The notes: generated by a model not told the origin, from the letters alone. DNA of 64,000 nt from SLSG01 sp964477035 (GCA_964477035.1 CAYZCW010000001.1:186001-250000); one strand, 5' to 3'; numbered from the stretch's first letter, positions 8,035 to 17,616 are shown. Numbers and translations: made by a program.

Positions 8035-8979
8035 ATGACCTCACAAGTGAAGCTGTTCACCGGGTCTGCCACCCGTTACCTGGCCGAAAAGATTGCCGGT
8101 GAATACGGCAAACCCCTGGGCAAGGAAATCATCGCCCATTTTTCGGACGGGGAATTACAGACTTCCTTCGAAGAAACCCTGCGGGGGAATGATGTGTTCA
8201 TCATCCAGAGCACCTTCCCTCCGGCAGACAACATCATGGAGCTGCTGCTGATGGTGGATGCGGCGCGCAGGGCCTCCGCCAAACAGGTGGTGGCCGTGAT
8301 CCCATACTTCGGGTATGCCCGCCAGGACCGCAAGGACAAACCAAGGGTATCCATCGGGGCCAAACTCATGGCCAACCTCCTGATGGCCGCCGGGGTAAGC
8401 CGTGTCATCACGATGGACCTGCATGCAGACCAGATCCAGGGTTTTTTCGATGTTCCGGTCGATCATCTGTACGCTTCTGCCATCTTTGTCCCCTATGTCA
8501 AGCAGCTGAACCTTCCCAATCTTGTCATGGCCAGTCCCGACACAGGCGGCACAAGGAGGGCTGCAGCCTATGCCAAGTTTCTGAACAGCGAACTGGTGAT
8601 TTGCTATAAGCAAAGGGAAAAAGCCAACGAAGTGGACCGCATGATGCTCATCGGGGATGTCAGGGGGAAAGATGTCGTCCTGGTGGATGACATCATCGAT
8701 ACCGGCGGATCCATTGTGAAGGCGGGACAGATGATGCTGGACAATGGCGCCAGGTCTGTCAGGGCCGTTTGCACCCATCCCGTATTCAGCCGGAATGCCT
8801 ACGACCTGATTCAGCACAGCGTTTTTGATGAGGTGCTGGTTTCGGATACCATTCCCCTGCGCAGGGAATGCCCCAAGGTAACCGTTCTGAGCTGTGCCAA
8901 ACTTTTCTCGGATGTCATCCGGAGGGTACACAACCATGAATCCATCAGCACCCACTTCGAATTCTCCACCATCCTGTAG
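8035..8979 (+). CDS. prs: Ribose-phosphate pyrophosphokinase (PRPP synthetase)
   Basis: 314 residues, typical class I length. It makes PRPP from ribose 5-phosphate and ATP for purine, pyrimidine, His, Trp and NAD synthesis in the cytosol. Visible signatures are the N-terminal fold starting KLFTGSATRYLAEKI, the ATP-binding region PYFGYARQDRKDKPR, the cation-binding MDLHADQIQGFF, and the PRPP loop VDDIIDTGGSI. It stands before L25 and pth, a common bacterial order (prs-ctc-pth), although the 147-bp gap carries a separate promoter for L25. Confidence 0.98.
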   Translation: MTSQVKLFTGSATRYLAEKIAGEYGKPLGKEIIAHFSDGELQTSFEETLRGNDVFIIQSTFPPADNIMELLLMVDAARRASAKQVVAVIPYFGYARQDRKDKPRVSIGAKLMANLLMAAGVSRVITMDLHADQIQGFFDVPVDHLYASAIFVPYVKQLNLPNLVMASPDTGGTRRAAAYAKFLNSELVICYKQREKANEVDRMMLIGDVRGKDVVLVDDIIDTGGSIVKAGQMMLDNGARSVRAVCTHPVFSRNAYDLIQHSVFDEVLVSDTIPLRRECPKVTVLSCAKLFSDVIRRVHNHESISTHFEFSTIL

Positions 8980-9065
8980 GCAGGGACTTGCTGCCGGCCT
9001 GCTGCTGTAAGTCTTGTGCATCAAATTTTTGTGCCGGCAAGGCTGCTTGTTTTGGCATAAAGTGT

Positions 9066-9103
9066 TATCTTTGCACCCTTTCGCGGGGGCAGGGTGCCCC
9101 CGC
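9066..9103 (+). promoter_or_regulatory. Promoter -7 element and 5'-terminal hairpin of the L25-pth-mutT operon
   Basis: TATCTTTG at 9066-9073 fits TAnnTTTG and predicts a start near 9080. A perfect 9-bp stem (GCGGGGGCA / TGCCCCCGC, 9083-9091 and 9095-9103, 3-nt loop) therefore lies at the very 5' end of the message, 24 nt before the start codon. Confidence 0.5.
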
Positions 9104-9126
9104 CACACCAAATAAATGTAAAAACA

Positions 9127-9780
9127 ATGAAAACAGTATCTGTGAGCGGTTCTCCGCGCGAGAACGTAGGGAAAAAAGATGCTAAGCGCCTTCGCCGGGA
9201 AGACATGGTGCCTTGCGTCCTTTACGGAGGCAAAGAGCAAATCATGTTCGTCACCGAAGCGAAAAGCTTTAAGGACATCGTCTACACCCCCAGTTCATGC
9301 CTGATCAGGCTTGACGTTGCCGGGAAATCCGTGGACGCCATTTTGCAGGACATCCAGTTTCATCCCGTGAGTGAGGAGATCCTGCATGCCGATTTTCTTG
9401 AAATTTTCCCCGACAAACCGGTTAAAATCAGCATTCCCATAAAAATCAAAGGCAACAGCCCCGGGGTCATCAAGGGGGGCAAGATGCAGATCAAGCTCCG
9501 TAAACTCCTCATACAGGCGCTGCCGGCAGACCTTCCCGATGAGATCGAAATCGATATCTCCAAGCTGGATATCGGCGATGCCATAAAAGTCGGCATGCTG
9601 GAACTGGATAAGCTGAACTTTCTGGATCCGGCCTCTTCCGTGGTCGTGATGGTCAAATCAGCCAGGGCGGCCATGATGGCACCGGTTGGTGATGAGGAAG
9701 AAGAAGGCGAAGCCGCAGAAGGAACCGATGAGGCCGGCGAGGGATCCGCTGAGGCGGCATCCGAAGAAAAAACCGAATAA
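9127..9780 (+). CDS. rplY: 50S ribosomal protein L25/general stress protein Ctc
   Basis: 217 residues, the long Ctc-type form. An N-terminal 5S-rRNA-binding L25 domain (about 1-90; GSPRENVGKKDAKRLR, VPCVLYGG) is followed by a beta-rich TL5-type C-terminal domain (about 95-180; PVSEEILHADFLEI). It ends in a strongly acidic Glu/Gly/Ala tail. The ATG at 9127 is chosen because the family starts MKT(V/I).(V/L).G. The frame is open 11 codons further upstream but those residues are not L25-like. Eight bases separate it from pth. Confidence 0.97.
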   Translation: MKTVSVSGSPRENVGKKDAKRLRREDMVPCVLYGGKEQIMFVTEAKSFKDIVYTPSSCLIRLDVAGKSVDAILQDIQFHPVSEEILHADFLEIFPDKPVKISIPIKIKGNSPGVIKGGKMQIKLRKLLIQALPADLPDEIEIDISKLDIGDAIKVGMLELDKLNFLDPASSVVVMVKSARAAMMAPVGDEEEEGEAAEGTDEAGEGSAEAASEEKTE

Positions 9781-9788
9781 AGCCTGTA

Positions 9789-10355
9789 TTGAAGTATCTC
9801 GTTGCAGGACTGGGGAATATCGGCCCCGACTATGCAGAAACACGCCATAACATCGGGTTTATGGTTGCCGACCTGCTTGCCCAAAAGCACGAGGCTGTGT
9901 TTGCTCCCGCCCGCTATGGCGACAGGGCTGCCTTTCGCCATAAGGGGCGGATTTTTATTCTTCTGAAGCCCTCTTCCTTCATGAACCTGAGTGGCCGTCC
10001 GGTCCGTTACTGGATGGAGAAAGAAAAAGTCGAGCCCGACAAGCTCCTGGTGGTGGCCGACGATCTTGCCCTTCCTGCAGGCAGCCTCAGGCTGAGGGCA
10101 AAAGGAGGAGCCGGGGGTCATAATGGCCTGGCCAGCATCATCGATGCCTTGGGAACCAGCGACTTTGCCCGCCTCCGTTTTGGCATCGGCAATGATTACC
10201 CCCGGGGGTTTCAGTCCCAGTTCGTGCTCGGGAAATGGACCGGAGAGGAATGGGAGCTTGTGCGTCCGGCCCTGGAAAGGGCCTCCGAGATCGTCCTCAG
10301 TTTTGGCCTGCAGGGTGTGGAGCGGACCATGAACCTGTACAATAAGCGACCATGA
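9789..10355 (+). CDS. pth: Peptidyl-tRNA hydrolase
   Basis: 188 residues of the Pth family. It releases peptides from peptidyl-tRNAs that drop off ribosomes. Catalytic and binding residues are visible: Asn in GLGN, the catalytic His in ETRHNIGF, Asn in SFMNLSG, the Asp in VADDLALP and Asn in GGHNGLASI. The usual GLGNPG is GLGNIG here, a conservative oddity. The start codon is TTG; no nearby ATG fits, and the family begins MKYL.(V/A)GLGN. The stop overlaps the Nudix gene (ATGA). Confidence 0.97.
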   Translation: MKYLVAGLGNIGPDYAETRHNIGFMVADLLAQKHEAVFAPARYGDRAAFRHKGRIFILLKPSSFMNLSGRPVRYWMEKEKVEPDKLLVVADDLALPAGSLRLRAKGGAGGHNGLASIIDALGTSDFARLRFGIGNDYPRGFQSQFVLGKWTGEEWELVRPALERASEIVLSFGLQGVERTMNLYNKRP

Positions 10356-10750
10356 CTTCCGGTGTAATACGGGTTGCCTGTGCAGTGATCGTCCGTGGCG
10401 GAAAGGTTTTTGCAGCCCGCCGCTCGTCCCGGTCAAGACATCCGCTGCAATGGGAGTTCCCCGGCGGCAAGGTCGAGGCGGGGGAGTCGGACGAAGAATG
10501 CCTCCACCGGGAGCTCATGGAAGAGCTGGGGCTGAAAGTGAAAGTACTGAAGCGGCTTCCCGAATTCAGGCATGCATATCCCGCATTCGACATCATCCTG
10601 ATCCCTTTTCTTTGTGCTCTTGACGGTGGAAAGGTTGTTCTGCATGAACACCAGGAAACCGCCTGGGTGGATAAAGCCGGTTCGGCAAGGCTGGACTGGA
10701 CCCGGGCCGATATTCCCCTGATGGATTATGTGCGGGGGCAGTTCTTATAG
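10352..10750 (+). CDS. Nudix (deoxy)nucleoside triphosphate pyrophosphohydrolase, MutT type
   Basis: 132 residues with a complete Nudix box beginning GGKVEAGESDEECLHREL and continuing MEELG. The N-terminus IRVACAVIVRGGKVFAARRS and the downstream WVDKA...LDWTRADIPL match the MutT / CTP-pyrophosphohydrolase subgroup, which sanitises oxidised or non-canonical nucleotides. It overlaps pth by 4 nt at its start and the convergent pnuC gene by 6 nt at its end. Confidence 0.93.
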   Translation: MTSGVIRVACAVIVRGGKVFAARRSSRSRHPLQWEFPGGKVEAGESDEECLHRELMEELGLKVKVLKRLPEFRHAYPAFDIILIPFLCALDGGKVVLHEHQETAWVDKAGSARLDWTRADIPLMDYVRGQFL

Positions 10751-11398
10751 GAACTCCTGTTTTCTTGCCTGCCCGGACTCGTAAAGCCGGATCCAGTTCA
10801 CCAGGCCCAGGATGGCCAGCGCCAGGAATACGGTGAACTGAAAGCTGGTAAACACCAGCCCCTTGACAAAATACAGGGGGATGGAGATGATGTTGCCTGC
10901 AATCCAGTAAATCCAGTTCTCGATTTTTTTCCTGGCCATGTACCACATGGCAATCAGGAAGATGGACGTGGTGAAAGAGTCAACATAGGGGATATAGGAT
11001 TGCATGTAGGCGGCATCCTGCCGTTTTGCCAGGTAGATCATTCCAAGGATCAGGACATACAATGCCGGGATCATGGCAATACCCTGCCATTGCTGTCTGA
11101 CCGTATTCCACCGGATGGGCCGGACCTGGCTGGTTTCGTCCTTGCGGGTCCACATATACCAGCCATAGATGCTCATTCCGGTGTAAAAAAGGTTGATGCC
11201 CATGTCGGCATACAACTGGATCGTATAACAGATATACACATAAATGGCCGTGCTGACAATCCCGGTCGGATACACCAGCAGGTTGGCCCTCTGGGCAAAC
11301 CACACACTCAGGATGCCGAAGACCACGGCCACGATTTCCAGCCAGGTCGATGCCATGACATTCTGGTAAAACAAATCAAAAAAACTGCTCCAGTCCAT
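10745..11398 (-). CDS. pnuC: PnuC-family vitamin/nucleoside transporter
   Basis: 217 residues, an inner-membrane protein with about seven helices. PnuC-family signatures are visible: EIVAVVFGILSVWFA at the start, NLLVYPTGI, a YGWYMWTRK segment near the middle, and the final helices QFTVFLALAILGLVNW. The family takes up nicotinamide riboside; Bacteroidota members also carry thiamin (PnuT). I see no TPP riboswitch upstream and no thiamin gene next to it, so the substrate is left open. The ATG at 11398 is preferred over an upstream in-frame extension that would run toward the divergent gene's start. Confidence 0.93.
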   Translation of the reverse strand: MDWSSFFDLFYQNVMASTWLEIVAVVFGILSVWFAQRANLLVYPTGIVSTAIYVYICYTIQLYADMGINLFYTGMSIYGWYMWTRKDETSQVRPIRWNTVRQQWQGIAMIPALYVLILGMIYLAKRQDAAYMQSYIPYVDSFTTSIFLIAMWYMARKKIENWIYWIAGNIISIPLYFVKGLVFTSFQFTVFLALAILGLVNWIRLYESGQARKQEFL

Positions 11399-11492
11399 CG
11401 GAATTTTTTTCAAAATTGCGGTAAAGGTAAGCAAAAGGGCTGTGGCATGGCTTGTTTTTTGCAGCAACCAACACGTTCAAAATCCATTCGCC

Positions 11493-12878
11493 ATGAAAAC
11501 AAGACTGTTTTGCCTTATGCTGCTGTTGACTACCGCTTCGCAAGGCCTGTATGCTGACCTTCCCAGGCGGGCGGCCCTGGGGGTGGCTCTGGAAGCCATC
11601 CCTGACTCCATGCGCCAGGTCCATGCCATTCCTCAAGGACAGGGTGTGTCGGTGTCTTATGTTCTGGAAGGGGGGAGTGGGCACCAAATGGGTGTCCGGC
11701 CCGGGGATGTCCTGCTGTCGCTCAACGGAGAGCCCATTGGGGACGTGACCTGGCTGGTTGGTGCCATCGCCCGCCGTCAACAAGGAGATACGGTCAGTTT
11801 GTCCGGTCTGAGGGAAGGCAAATCCATGCGTTTAACCGGCGTCCTGCAGGGCCTTGCCCCTGAAACCAGCCCACATGCCCGGGTTATCTACGATGCGGTG
11901 CCATTCGAAGACGGGTTGGTGCGCACCATCATCCATGTGCCTCCCGGGGAGGGCAGAAAACCCGTCTTGTTTTTCATACAGGGCAACCCCTGCCAATCCA
12001 TGGACAGGATGCAGGAACATCACAGCTACCAGCGTCTGCTGAACGGATTCAGCGAGAAAGGCTATGTCGTGGTGAAAACGGAAAAACCGGGGGTGGGGGA
12101 CTCCCGGAGCGGAAGGAACTGCCACCAGATTGACCTGTTTGATGAGGTGGGGGTTTTCGAGGCCTCTTACAATGCCCTGGCTAAATACGATTTTGTGGAT
12201 ACGGGCAAGGTGTTTGTCTTTGGATTCAGCACGGGGGGCGTGGTGGCTCCCCTGATGCAAACCCGCCAGGCCCCTTTGGGGATTATCGTGTTCGGCACGG
12301 TGGTCAGGCCCTGGTTTGATTACTTTACCGAACTGGTGCGCATCCAGCGTCTGCTCAGGGGGGAGGACTACCTGGTGAATGAGGCCGGTTATGAACGGGC
12401 GCTGCGGTTTTTCTACCGTTTCATGGTGGAAAAGGAAAGTCCGGAATCCCTGGCCCGGGATGCGGACATGCTGGCGTTCATGAACCGATTCTGGCAGGTG
12501 GGTGAAGACCTGCAGACACTGAACGGGCGGCATTATACCTTCTGGCAGCAGTTGCAGGATGCCCGCCTGTTCACGGCCTGGAGCCGGACCCCCGCATCCG
12601 TGCTTTCGCTCTGGGGAGCATCGGATGCGGTGGCCTTCAATGCCTGGGAGCACCAGCTCATCGCCGATATTGTGAACCATTATGGCCGGCCGGGGCAGGC
12701 AAGATTCATGGTGGTTCCCCAGACCGACCACAACCTGCTGAAAACAGACGATCAGAGGCACAGCCTTCAAATAATCAATGACTGGGAATACCACCGCACC
12801 CATTTCAATCCGGAAGTGATCGAAACCACCCACGGATGGATGACGGAAATCATCAAAAAAAATCAGGGGAATCCATAA
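11493..12878 (+). CDS. Secreted PDZ domain plus alpha/beta hydrolase
   Basis: 461 residues. A Sec signal peptide (MKTRLFCLMLLLTTASQGL) is followed by a PDZ domain at about 25-110 (GGSGHQMGVRPGDVLLSLNG). The alpha/beta-hydrolase domain from about 125 to the end has an oxyanion-side VLFFIQGNPC, nucleophile elbow GFSTGG and a late catalytic His in PQTDHNLL. It is related to the dipeptidyl-peptidase/acyl-ester hydrolase class; the substrate is unknown. A PDZ domain ahead of a hydrolase is uncommon and suggests it recognises C-termini of periplasmic proteins. It is not clearly in an operon with the signalling block 95 bp downstream. Confidence 0.85.
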   Translation: MKTRLFCLMLLLTTASQGLYADLPRRAALGVALEAIPDSMRQVHAIPQGQGVSVSYVLEGGSGHQMGVRPGDVLLSLNGEPIGDVTWLVGAIARRQQGDTVSLSGLREGKSMRLTGVLQGLAPETSPHARVIYDAVPFEDGLVRTIIHVPPGEGRKPVLFFIQGNPCQSMDRMQEHHSYQRLLNGFSEKGYVVVKTEKPGVGDSRSGRNCHQIDLFDEVGVFEASYNALAKYDFVDTGKVFVFGFSTGGVVAPLMQTRQAPLGIIVFGTVVRPWFDYFTELVRIQRLLRGEDYLVNEAGYERALRFFYRFMVEKESPESLARDADMLAFMNRFWQVGEDLQTLNGRHYTFWQQLQDARLFTAWSRTPASVLSLWGASDAVAFNAWEHQLIADIVNHYGRPGQARFMVVPQTDHNLLKTDDQRHSLQIINDWEYHRTHFNPEVIETTHGWMTEIIKKNQGNP

Positions 12879-12973
12879 CTTCAGCAGGGATTCTGCGTAT
12901 ACCTCAGAGAAATTAGGTAAAAACACGTAACTTGCCCTGCCTGTTAGGTGTTTGTGAGAAATAGTCTGTCCAG

Positions 12974-14860
12974 ATGGCAAATCGCTCTGCCGGTAAGGTT
13001 TCATCCCGCTCCAGGACCAGTGAAGGGACCCCCAGGATCAACCTGCACCCCATTACCCTTTCTTTCCGGGACGGGAATGAGAGGGAGTTCCTGGCCAAGT
13101 ACTTCCGGGACTCTCTCTTCCAGTTCAGGGTGTCATTCATCCTGGTTGCCGTTCTTTACGGGGTGTTCGACCTGCTGGATTCCATGATGATCCCGTCCTA
13201 CCAGGAGGTGTTCTACATCATCCGGTTCGGGGTGGTGATCCCCTTTTTGTGCCTGGTGCTCATCCTGTCTTTTTTCCGGTTTTTTCAAAATATCTGGCAG
13301 TTGCTGCTGTTTGTGTCTTTTGTGATTGCGGGTACAGGCATCGGCCTCATGCTGGTGCTGGTCCCTGAAAATTATGCTTACTACGGCGGCATGATGCTGG
13401 TCTTTTCGGCAGGCTATTTTTTCATCAAACTGCGGTTCCTGATGGCCAGCCTGGCCGGTTGGCTCACCCTGATCATTTACAATGTCGGGGCCGTTTTTTT
13501 CTCCGACACGGGGCCGGAGGTCATCATCAACAACAACTTTTTTTATGTCTCCGCCAACCTTATCGGCATGTTCGCCGCTTACTACATTGAGTATTTTGCA
13601 CGGCGGGACTTTTTTCTCAACAAACAGCTGGACAGCCGCAAGGCCGAGGTGGAAGAGGCGAACCGGACACTGGAACGCAAGGTCAGGGAGCGCACCAGCC
13701 AGCTGAATGAAGCCAAGGAACGTGCAGAGCAATCAGACAAACTGAAATCCGCTTTTCTGGCCAATATGAGCCATGAAATCCGCACCCCGATGAACGGGAT
13801 TCTCGGTTTCTCCCAGCTGTTGCTCGAAACCGAAGACAAGGAGGAACTCCAGGAATTCATCGAGGTCATCAATAAGAACGGCAACCACCTGCTGGCCCTG
13901 ATCAACGACATCATTGACATATCAAAGGTGGAGGCCGGCATGCTGTCACTCAGCTCCAACGAGTTTTCGATCAACGAGCTGCTGGATGAGGTCAACGAAT
14001 TGCTGCTGAAGGACAATCACATGAGCGGGAGGCACTTCGACCTGCGAAGCCACTACGCCCTTGCGCAGGGGGAGGACGTGCTGGTTTCCGACCGTACCCG
14101 TTTGAAGCAGGTGCTGATCAACCTGGTTGGCAACGCCTGTAAGTTTACTTATAAAGGATATGTGGAAGTGGGATACACCCTGCATGACGATTTCATGATC
14201 TTCTATGTGAAGGATACGGGGGTCGGCCTGGATTATGAGCAGCAGCAGTATATTTTTGAACGCTTCATGCAGGCCACGATCGATCACCGTCCCAAACATG
14301 AGGGTACCGGGCTCGGACTGGCCATCTCCAAGGCTTTTGTCAATTTGTTCGGGGGGGATATCTGGGTGGAAAGCGAACCCAACCAGGGGTCGGTATTCTG
14401 TTTCACCCTGCCCCTGAAAAAGGACGGCCACAGCATATTGAAACGCCACAAAAAAATAGTTATTCCAATGGAATTCGACTGGAAAGACAAGGTCATCCTC
14501 GTTGCCGAAGATGTCACCACAAATTTTCTGCTGATCAAGACGGCCCTGAAACGAACGAACGTCACCCTCATCTGGGCAAAGAACGGACAGGAGGCCATCG
14601 ACGAATGCAAAAAAGACCAGCAGATCGACCTGGTCCTGATGGACGTCAGGATGCCGGTCATGAGCGGATTTGAGGCCACCCCGGTGATCCGGGAGATCCG
14701 CCCGGAGGTTCCGGTGATTGCCCAGACATCCTATGCCATGGACGGCGACCGGGAAAAAAGCATGGAAGCCGGTTGTACCGACTATATTGCCAAGCCATTC
14801 AACATCAAGGAGTTTGTTGAACTGATCGCACAATATTTAAACAAGGCCCGGCAGGCCTGA
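12974..14860 (+). CDS. Hybrid sensor histidine kinase with receiver domain
   Basis: 628 residues. An N-terminal membrane sensor has about six helices (about residues 50-215), followed by a coiled-coil linker (about 215-255). Then come HisKA with [13 protein letters not shown], HATPase with [15 protein letters not shown] and [11 protein letters not shown], and a C-terminal receiver (about 510-625) with Asp in [12 protein letters not shown] and Lys in IAKPF. There is no DNA-binding output, so phosphate must move to another protein. The next three genes, with gaps of 12-25 bp, include two more receivers and are the likely partners. Confidence 0.95.
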   Translation: MANRSAGKVSSRSRTSEGTPRINLHPITLSFRDGNEREFLAKYFRDSLFQFRVSFILVAVLYGVFDLLDSMMIPSYQEVFYIIRFGVVIPFLCLVLILSFFRFFQNIWQLLLFVSFVIAGTGIGLMLVLVPENYAYYGGMMLVFSAGYFFIKLRFLMASLAGWLTLIIYNVGAVFFSDTGPEVIINNNFFYVSANLIGMFAAYYIEYFARRDFFLNKQLDSRKAEVEEANRTLERKVRERTSQLNEAKERAEQSDKLKSAFLANMSHEIRTPMNGILGFSQLLLETEDKEELQEFIEVINKNGNHLLALINDIIDISKVEAGMLSLSSNEFSINELLDEVNELLLKDNHMSGRHFDLRSHYALAQGEDVLVSDRTRLKQVLINLVGNACKFTYKGYVEVGYTLHDDFMIFYVKDTGVGLDYEQQQYIFERFMQATIDHRPKHEGTGLGLAISKAFVNLFGGDIWVESEPNQGSVFCFTLPLKKDGHSILKRHKKIVIPMEFDWKDKVILVAEDVTTNFLLIKTALKRTNVTLIWAKNGQEAIDECKKDQQIDLVLMDVRMPVMSGFEATPVIREIRPEVPVIAQTSYAMDGDREKSMEAGCTDYIAKPFNIKEFVELIAQYLNKARQA

Positions 14861-14877
14861 ATGACGGATTGCAACCA

Positions 14878-15936
14878 ATGGAAGAGATACAACCCCACCA
14901 GATATCATTGTTGTTTGTTGAAGACAACGAAACCATCCGCGCCCTTTACCAAAGAAGGTTGTCGAAGAGGGTCCTGCAGTTTTTTGTCGCCGAGAACGGG
15001 CAGGAAGGGCTGGAGATCTATAAGGAGAGCAAACCCGACCTGGTCATTACGGACATCAGCATGCCCATCATGAACGGCCTGGAAATGATCCGCAATATCA
15101 AGGAGTTCGACCCGGGTGTGAATGTGATCGTGATGTCGGCCTACAGCATCAAGGAGTACTTTCTGGAGGCCATCAACCTGGGGGTGAACGGGTATCTTGT
15201 GAAGCCGGTCGATCCCAAAAAGCTCTACGCCCTCATCGATGAACTGGCAGGCAATATTCTTATGGAGAAGGCCCTGGAGGAGAAGGAACTTAAGAGGAGC
15301 ATTGCGGAGTCCAACCTGAAGAAATCATTGGCTGAGAAGGACATCCTTTTGAAAGAGGTGCATCACCGCGTGAAAAACAATATGCAGATCATCTCCAGCA
15401 TCCTGAAGATGCAGGAACGGCTGGTGGATGATCCCAGGCTCAAAACGGTGCTTGGGGAGAGTCAGAACCGCATCCGCTCCATGGCACTGATCCACGAAAA
15501 CCTTTACAGGAATGAGACCCTGGCAAATATCAAGTTTGGCAATTACGTGCAGAGCCTGACAAATAACCTGAGCCGGACATATTCTGACCTTCAGGGTAAG
15601 GTGACTTTCGAATTTCGTATTGAGGATGTGTTTCTGCCGATCGATATCGGCATTCCCTGTGGCCTGATTATCAATGAGCTGATATCAAACTCTTTCAAGC
15701 ATGCGTTCAAGGAAAAGGACAAGGGCCGGATCTCCATCGGGCTTAGCAGCGTCAACGGCAACGAGTTCACTTTGACGGTGGCAGATGATGGCGTGGGCAT
15801 GGACGGGACCAGGACCCTGGAGGGGTCCGGTTCGCTCGGCATGCGCATTGTCTCCAAGCTGGTTCAGCAGATCGACGGGGAACTGGAGTATGATTTTTCC
15901 AATGGAACCAAATATACCATTCGTTTTAAAAACTAA
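14878..15936 (+). CDS. Receiver-histidine kinase (HisKA_2/HWE-like) signalling protein
   Basis: 352 residues, soluble. The receiver at about 5-125 has FVEDNE, Asp in VITDISMPIMNG and Lys in LVKPVDP. A helical linker follows, then a HisKA_2-type dimerisation helix with KEVHHRVKNNMQIISSIL and an HATPase with NELISNSFKHAF, DDGVGMDG and GSGSLGMRIV. Receiver-led kinases of this class often relay phosphate from a membrane kinase to a LytTR or other regulator, and both neighbours are present here. The ATG at 14878 is chosen; a TTG three codons upstream is possible. Confidence 0.94.
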   Translation: MEEIQPHQISLLFVEDNETIRALYQRRLSKRVLQFFVAENGQEGLEIYKESKPDLVITDISMPIMNGLEMIRNIKEFDPGVNVIVMSAYSIKEYFLEAINLGVNGYLVKPVDPKKLYALIDELAGNILMEKALEEKELKRSIAESNLKKSLAEKDILLKEVHHRVKNNMQIISSILKMQERLVDDPRLKTVLGESQNRIRSMALIHENLYRNETLANIKFGNYVQSLTNNLSRTYSDLQGKVTFEFRIEDVFLPIDIGIPCGLIINELISNSFKHAFKEKDKGRISIGLSSVNGNEFTLTVADDGVGMDGTRTLEGSGSLGMRIVSKLVQQIDGELEYDFSNGTKYTIRFKN

Positions 15937-15948
15937 TTCATTCAGTAC

Positions 15949-16701
15949 ATGCCAGCATTAAATATTCTTGTCGTGGAGGATGAGTTCCTTGTGGCAGCAG
16001 ACATTGAAGAAAGCCTTATAAGCCTCGGATACAAAGTGCAGAACACCGTGGCAAGTGGCCCGGCCGCCATTGCCGAAGTGGAGAAGAACCTGCCGGATCT
16101 TATCCTGATGGACATCATCCTCAAGGGTGAGATGACCGGCATTGAGGCGGCCACCATCATCGGGGAAAAGCACAATGTGCCCATCATCTACCTGACCGCC
16201 AATGCCGATTTTGCAACCGTGGAGAAGGCCAAAATCTCCCTGCCGTACGGATACATTCTGAAGCCATTTACAGAGAAGGAGCTGCAGACGAACATTGAGA
16301 TAGCCCGCTTCAAATTCGAAAACGACCTCAAGTCGAGAATCGAGAGCGACCAGTTCAACAAGTTCTTCAAGCAGGGCGACAAAGAACCGGAACAAATCAT
16401 GCTGGACTCCGACAAAGGCCTTGAAAAAATCAAGCTGCAGGACTTGTATTTTGTGGAACAGATCGGTGAAAACTGCAAAGCCCACCTGCTGAACGAAACC
16501 TTGCTGGTTCGAAACACACTGGAAGAAATCCTGCCGCATTTGCCCCAGGATCAGTTTGTCCGTGTGAGCAGCAACCACATCATCAACCTGAACAAAATTT
16601 TCATTGCCAAGTATCCGGAAGTGATCATTGCGGATAAGATGTCGGTCATCATCGTGGAGGAGGCGTACAGGGAAGCTTTCGAATTAAAAATCGGAATATA
16701 G
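15949..16701 (+). CDS. LytTR-family response regulator
   Basis: 250 residues. The receiver (1-125) has VVEDEFLVAADIEESL, Asp in LILMDIILKGEMTG, Thr in YLTAN and Lys in LKPF. A linker leads into a LytTR DNA-binding domain (about 145-250; LQDLYFVEQIGENCKAHL, FVRVSSNHIINL). It starts 12 bp after the receiver-kinase, so it is the obvious output of that kinase and the DNA-binding end of the cascade. Targets are unknown; LytTR sites are usually short direct repeats and I did not find a convincing pair close by. Confidence 0.95.
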   Translation: MPALNILVVEDEFLVAADIEESLISLGYKVQNTVASGPAAIAEVEKNLPDLILMDIILKGEMTGIEAATIIGEKHNVPIIYLTANADFATVEKAKISLPYGYILKPFTEKELQTNIEIARFKFENDLKSRIESDQFNKFFKQGDKEPEQIMLDSDKGLEKIKLQDLYFVEQIGENCKAHLLNETLLVRNTLEEILPHLPQDQFVRVSSNHIINLNKIFIAKYPEVIIADKMSVIIVEEAYREAFELKIGI

Positions 16702-16725
16702 TGATACCGCAAACCCGGGCTGGCA

Positions 16726-17616
16726 ATGGGAAGAGATGTTTTTGTTGATACGGTGGAATTTAACGAATATATTGAGGCATTATTCGACAAGAATGGTCCC
16801 GATCCCGAAGAGTTCGAGGAGATCCTTGGATTTGTGGATCAGATAAAGGCCGAAGAGGTGGAGGCTTTCCGCCTGGCCATGAAACCCATTCTGAACCCGG
16901 GAACCATCATCGGGTTTTCCTTTACCAAGCCGTTTGGGTATAACGGGGATTTTTTCATTATCGAAAAGATTTACCAGCAATACGTCAGCTCCGATACCCG
17001 TTACCGGAAGTGGGATGAGTTTTTCCACCGCCTGCCCGCGGCCATCGCCGTGGTCAACCGCAAGAAGCTTGCCATAGAGATCTTGCAGCAGCTCAATGCA
17101 AATGCCGCCGGGAAGGAGAAAACCGTGCTGATTCTCGGGAGCGGGCCCGTGACGGAGGTCCACGAATACCTGAAGGAGAACGGAGCCTCCAACCGCCTCG
17201 TGTTCGACCTGCTCGACCTGGATCAGCGGGCCATTGAGTATGCCAAAAGCAAGAACAGGGAGTTCTTGTCCTGCATGCGCTTCATGAACCAGAATGTGAT
17301 CCGTTTTGTTCCGGACCGCTCATACGACCTGATCTGGAGTGCCGGTCTTTTTGATTATTTCAAGGACAAGCACTTCGTGTTCATGGTGAAGAAGTTTTAT
17401 GAACACATCCTGCCGGGGGGGGAAATGATCATCGGCAACTTCAATGTCGAGAACCCGTCCCGCAAGATCATGGAGGTACTGGGTGACTGGTTCCTGTACC
17501 ACCGCTCCGAAGAGGAACTGGTGGGTTTTGCCCGGCAGGCAGGCATTCCTTCCGACAAGATCCGGGTCATCACCGAACCTTTGGGAATCAATCTTTTTCT
17601 GCGGACGGCCAGGTAG
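16726..17616 (+). CDS. Class I SAM-dependent methyltransferase, EF/PhcB-like
   Basis: 296 residues. The C-terminal half is a Rossmann methyltransferase with motif I VLILGSGPVTEV, an acidic motif II LLDLDQRAI and later motifs DLIWSAGLFDYF and PGGEMIIGNF. The N-terminal half has the pattern GYNGDFFIIEKIY and KWDEFFHRLPAAIAVVNRKK. I recall this GY.GD....IY layout from proteins annotated as extracellular-factor (3-hydroxypalmitate methyl ester) biosynthesis methyltransferases. In Ralstonia, PhcB of that type makes the quorum signal sensed by the linked PhcS/PhcR kinases. Here it follows three phosphorelay genes by 24 bp. The family link rests on my recall of that pattern; a fatty-acid methyl ester product is only a hypothesis. 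Confidence 0.85.
   Translation: MGRDVFVDTVEFNEYIEALFDKNGPDPEEFEEILGFVDQIKAEEVEAFRLAMKPILNPGTIIGFSFTKPFGYNGDFFIIEKIYQQYVSSDTRYRKWDEFFHRLPAAIAVVNRKKLAIEILQQLNANAAGKEKTVLILGSGPVTEVHEYLKENGASNRLVFDLLDLDQRAIEYAKSKNREFLSCMRFMNQNVIRFVPDRSYDLIWSAGLFDYFKDKHFVFMVKKFYEHILPGGEMIIGNFNVENPSRKIMEVLGDWFLYHRSEEELVGFARQAGIPSDKIRVITEPLGINLFLRTAR

Noticed and set aside
14861..15073. Separate 70-codon gene at the end of the hybrid kinase
   Set aside because: It overlaps the receiver domain of the next gene in another frame and has no motif; the receiver frame is clearly the coding one.
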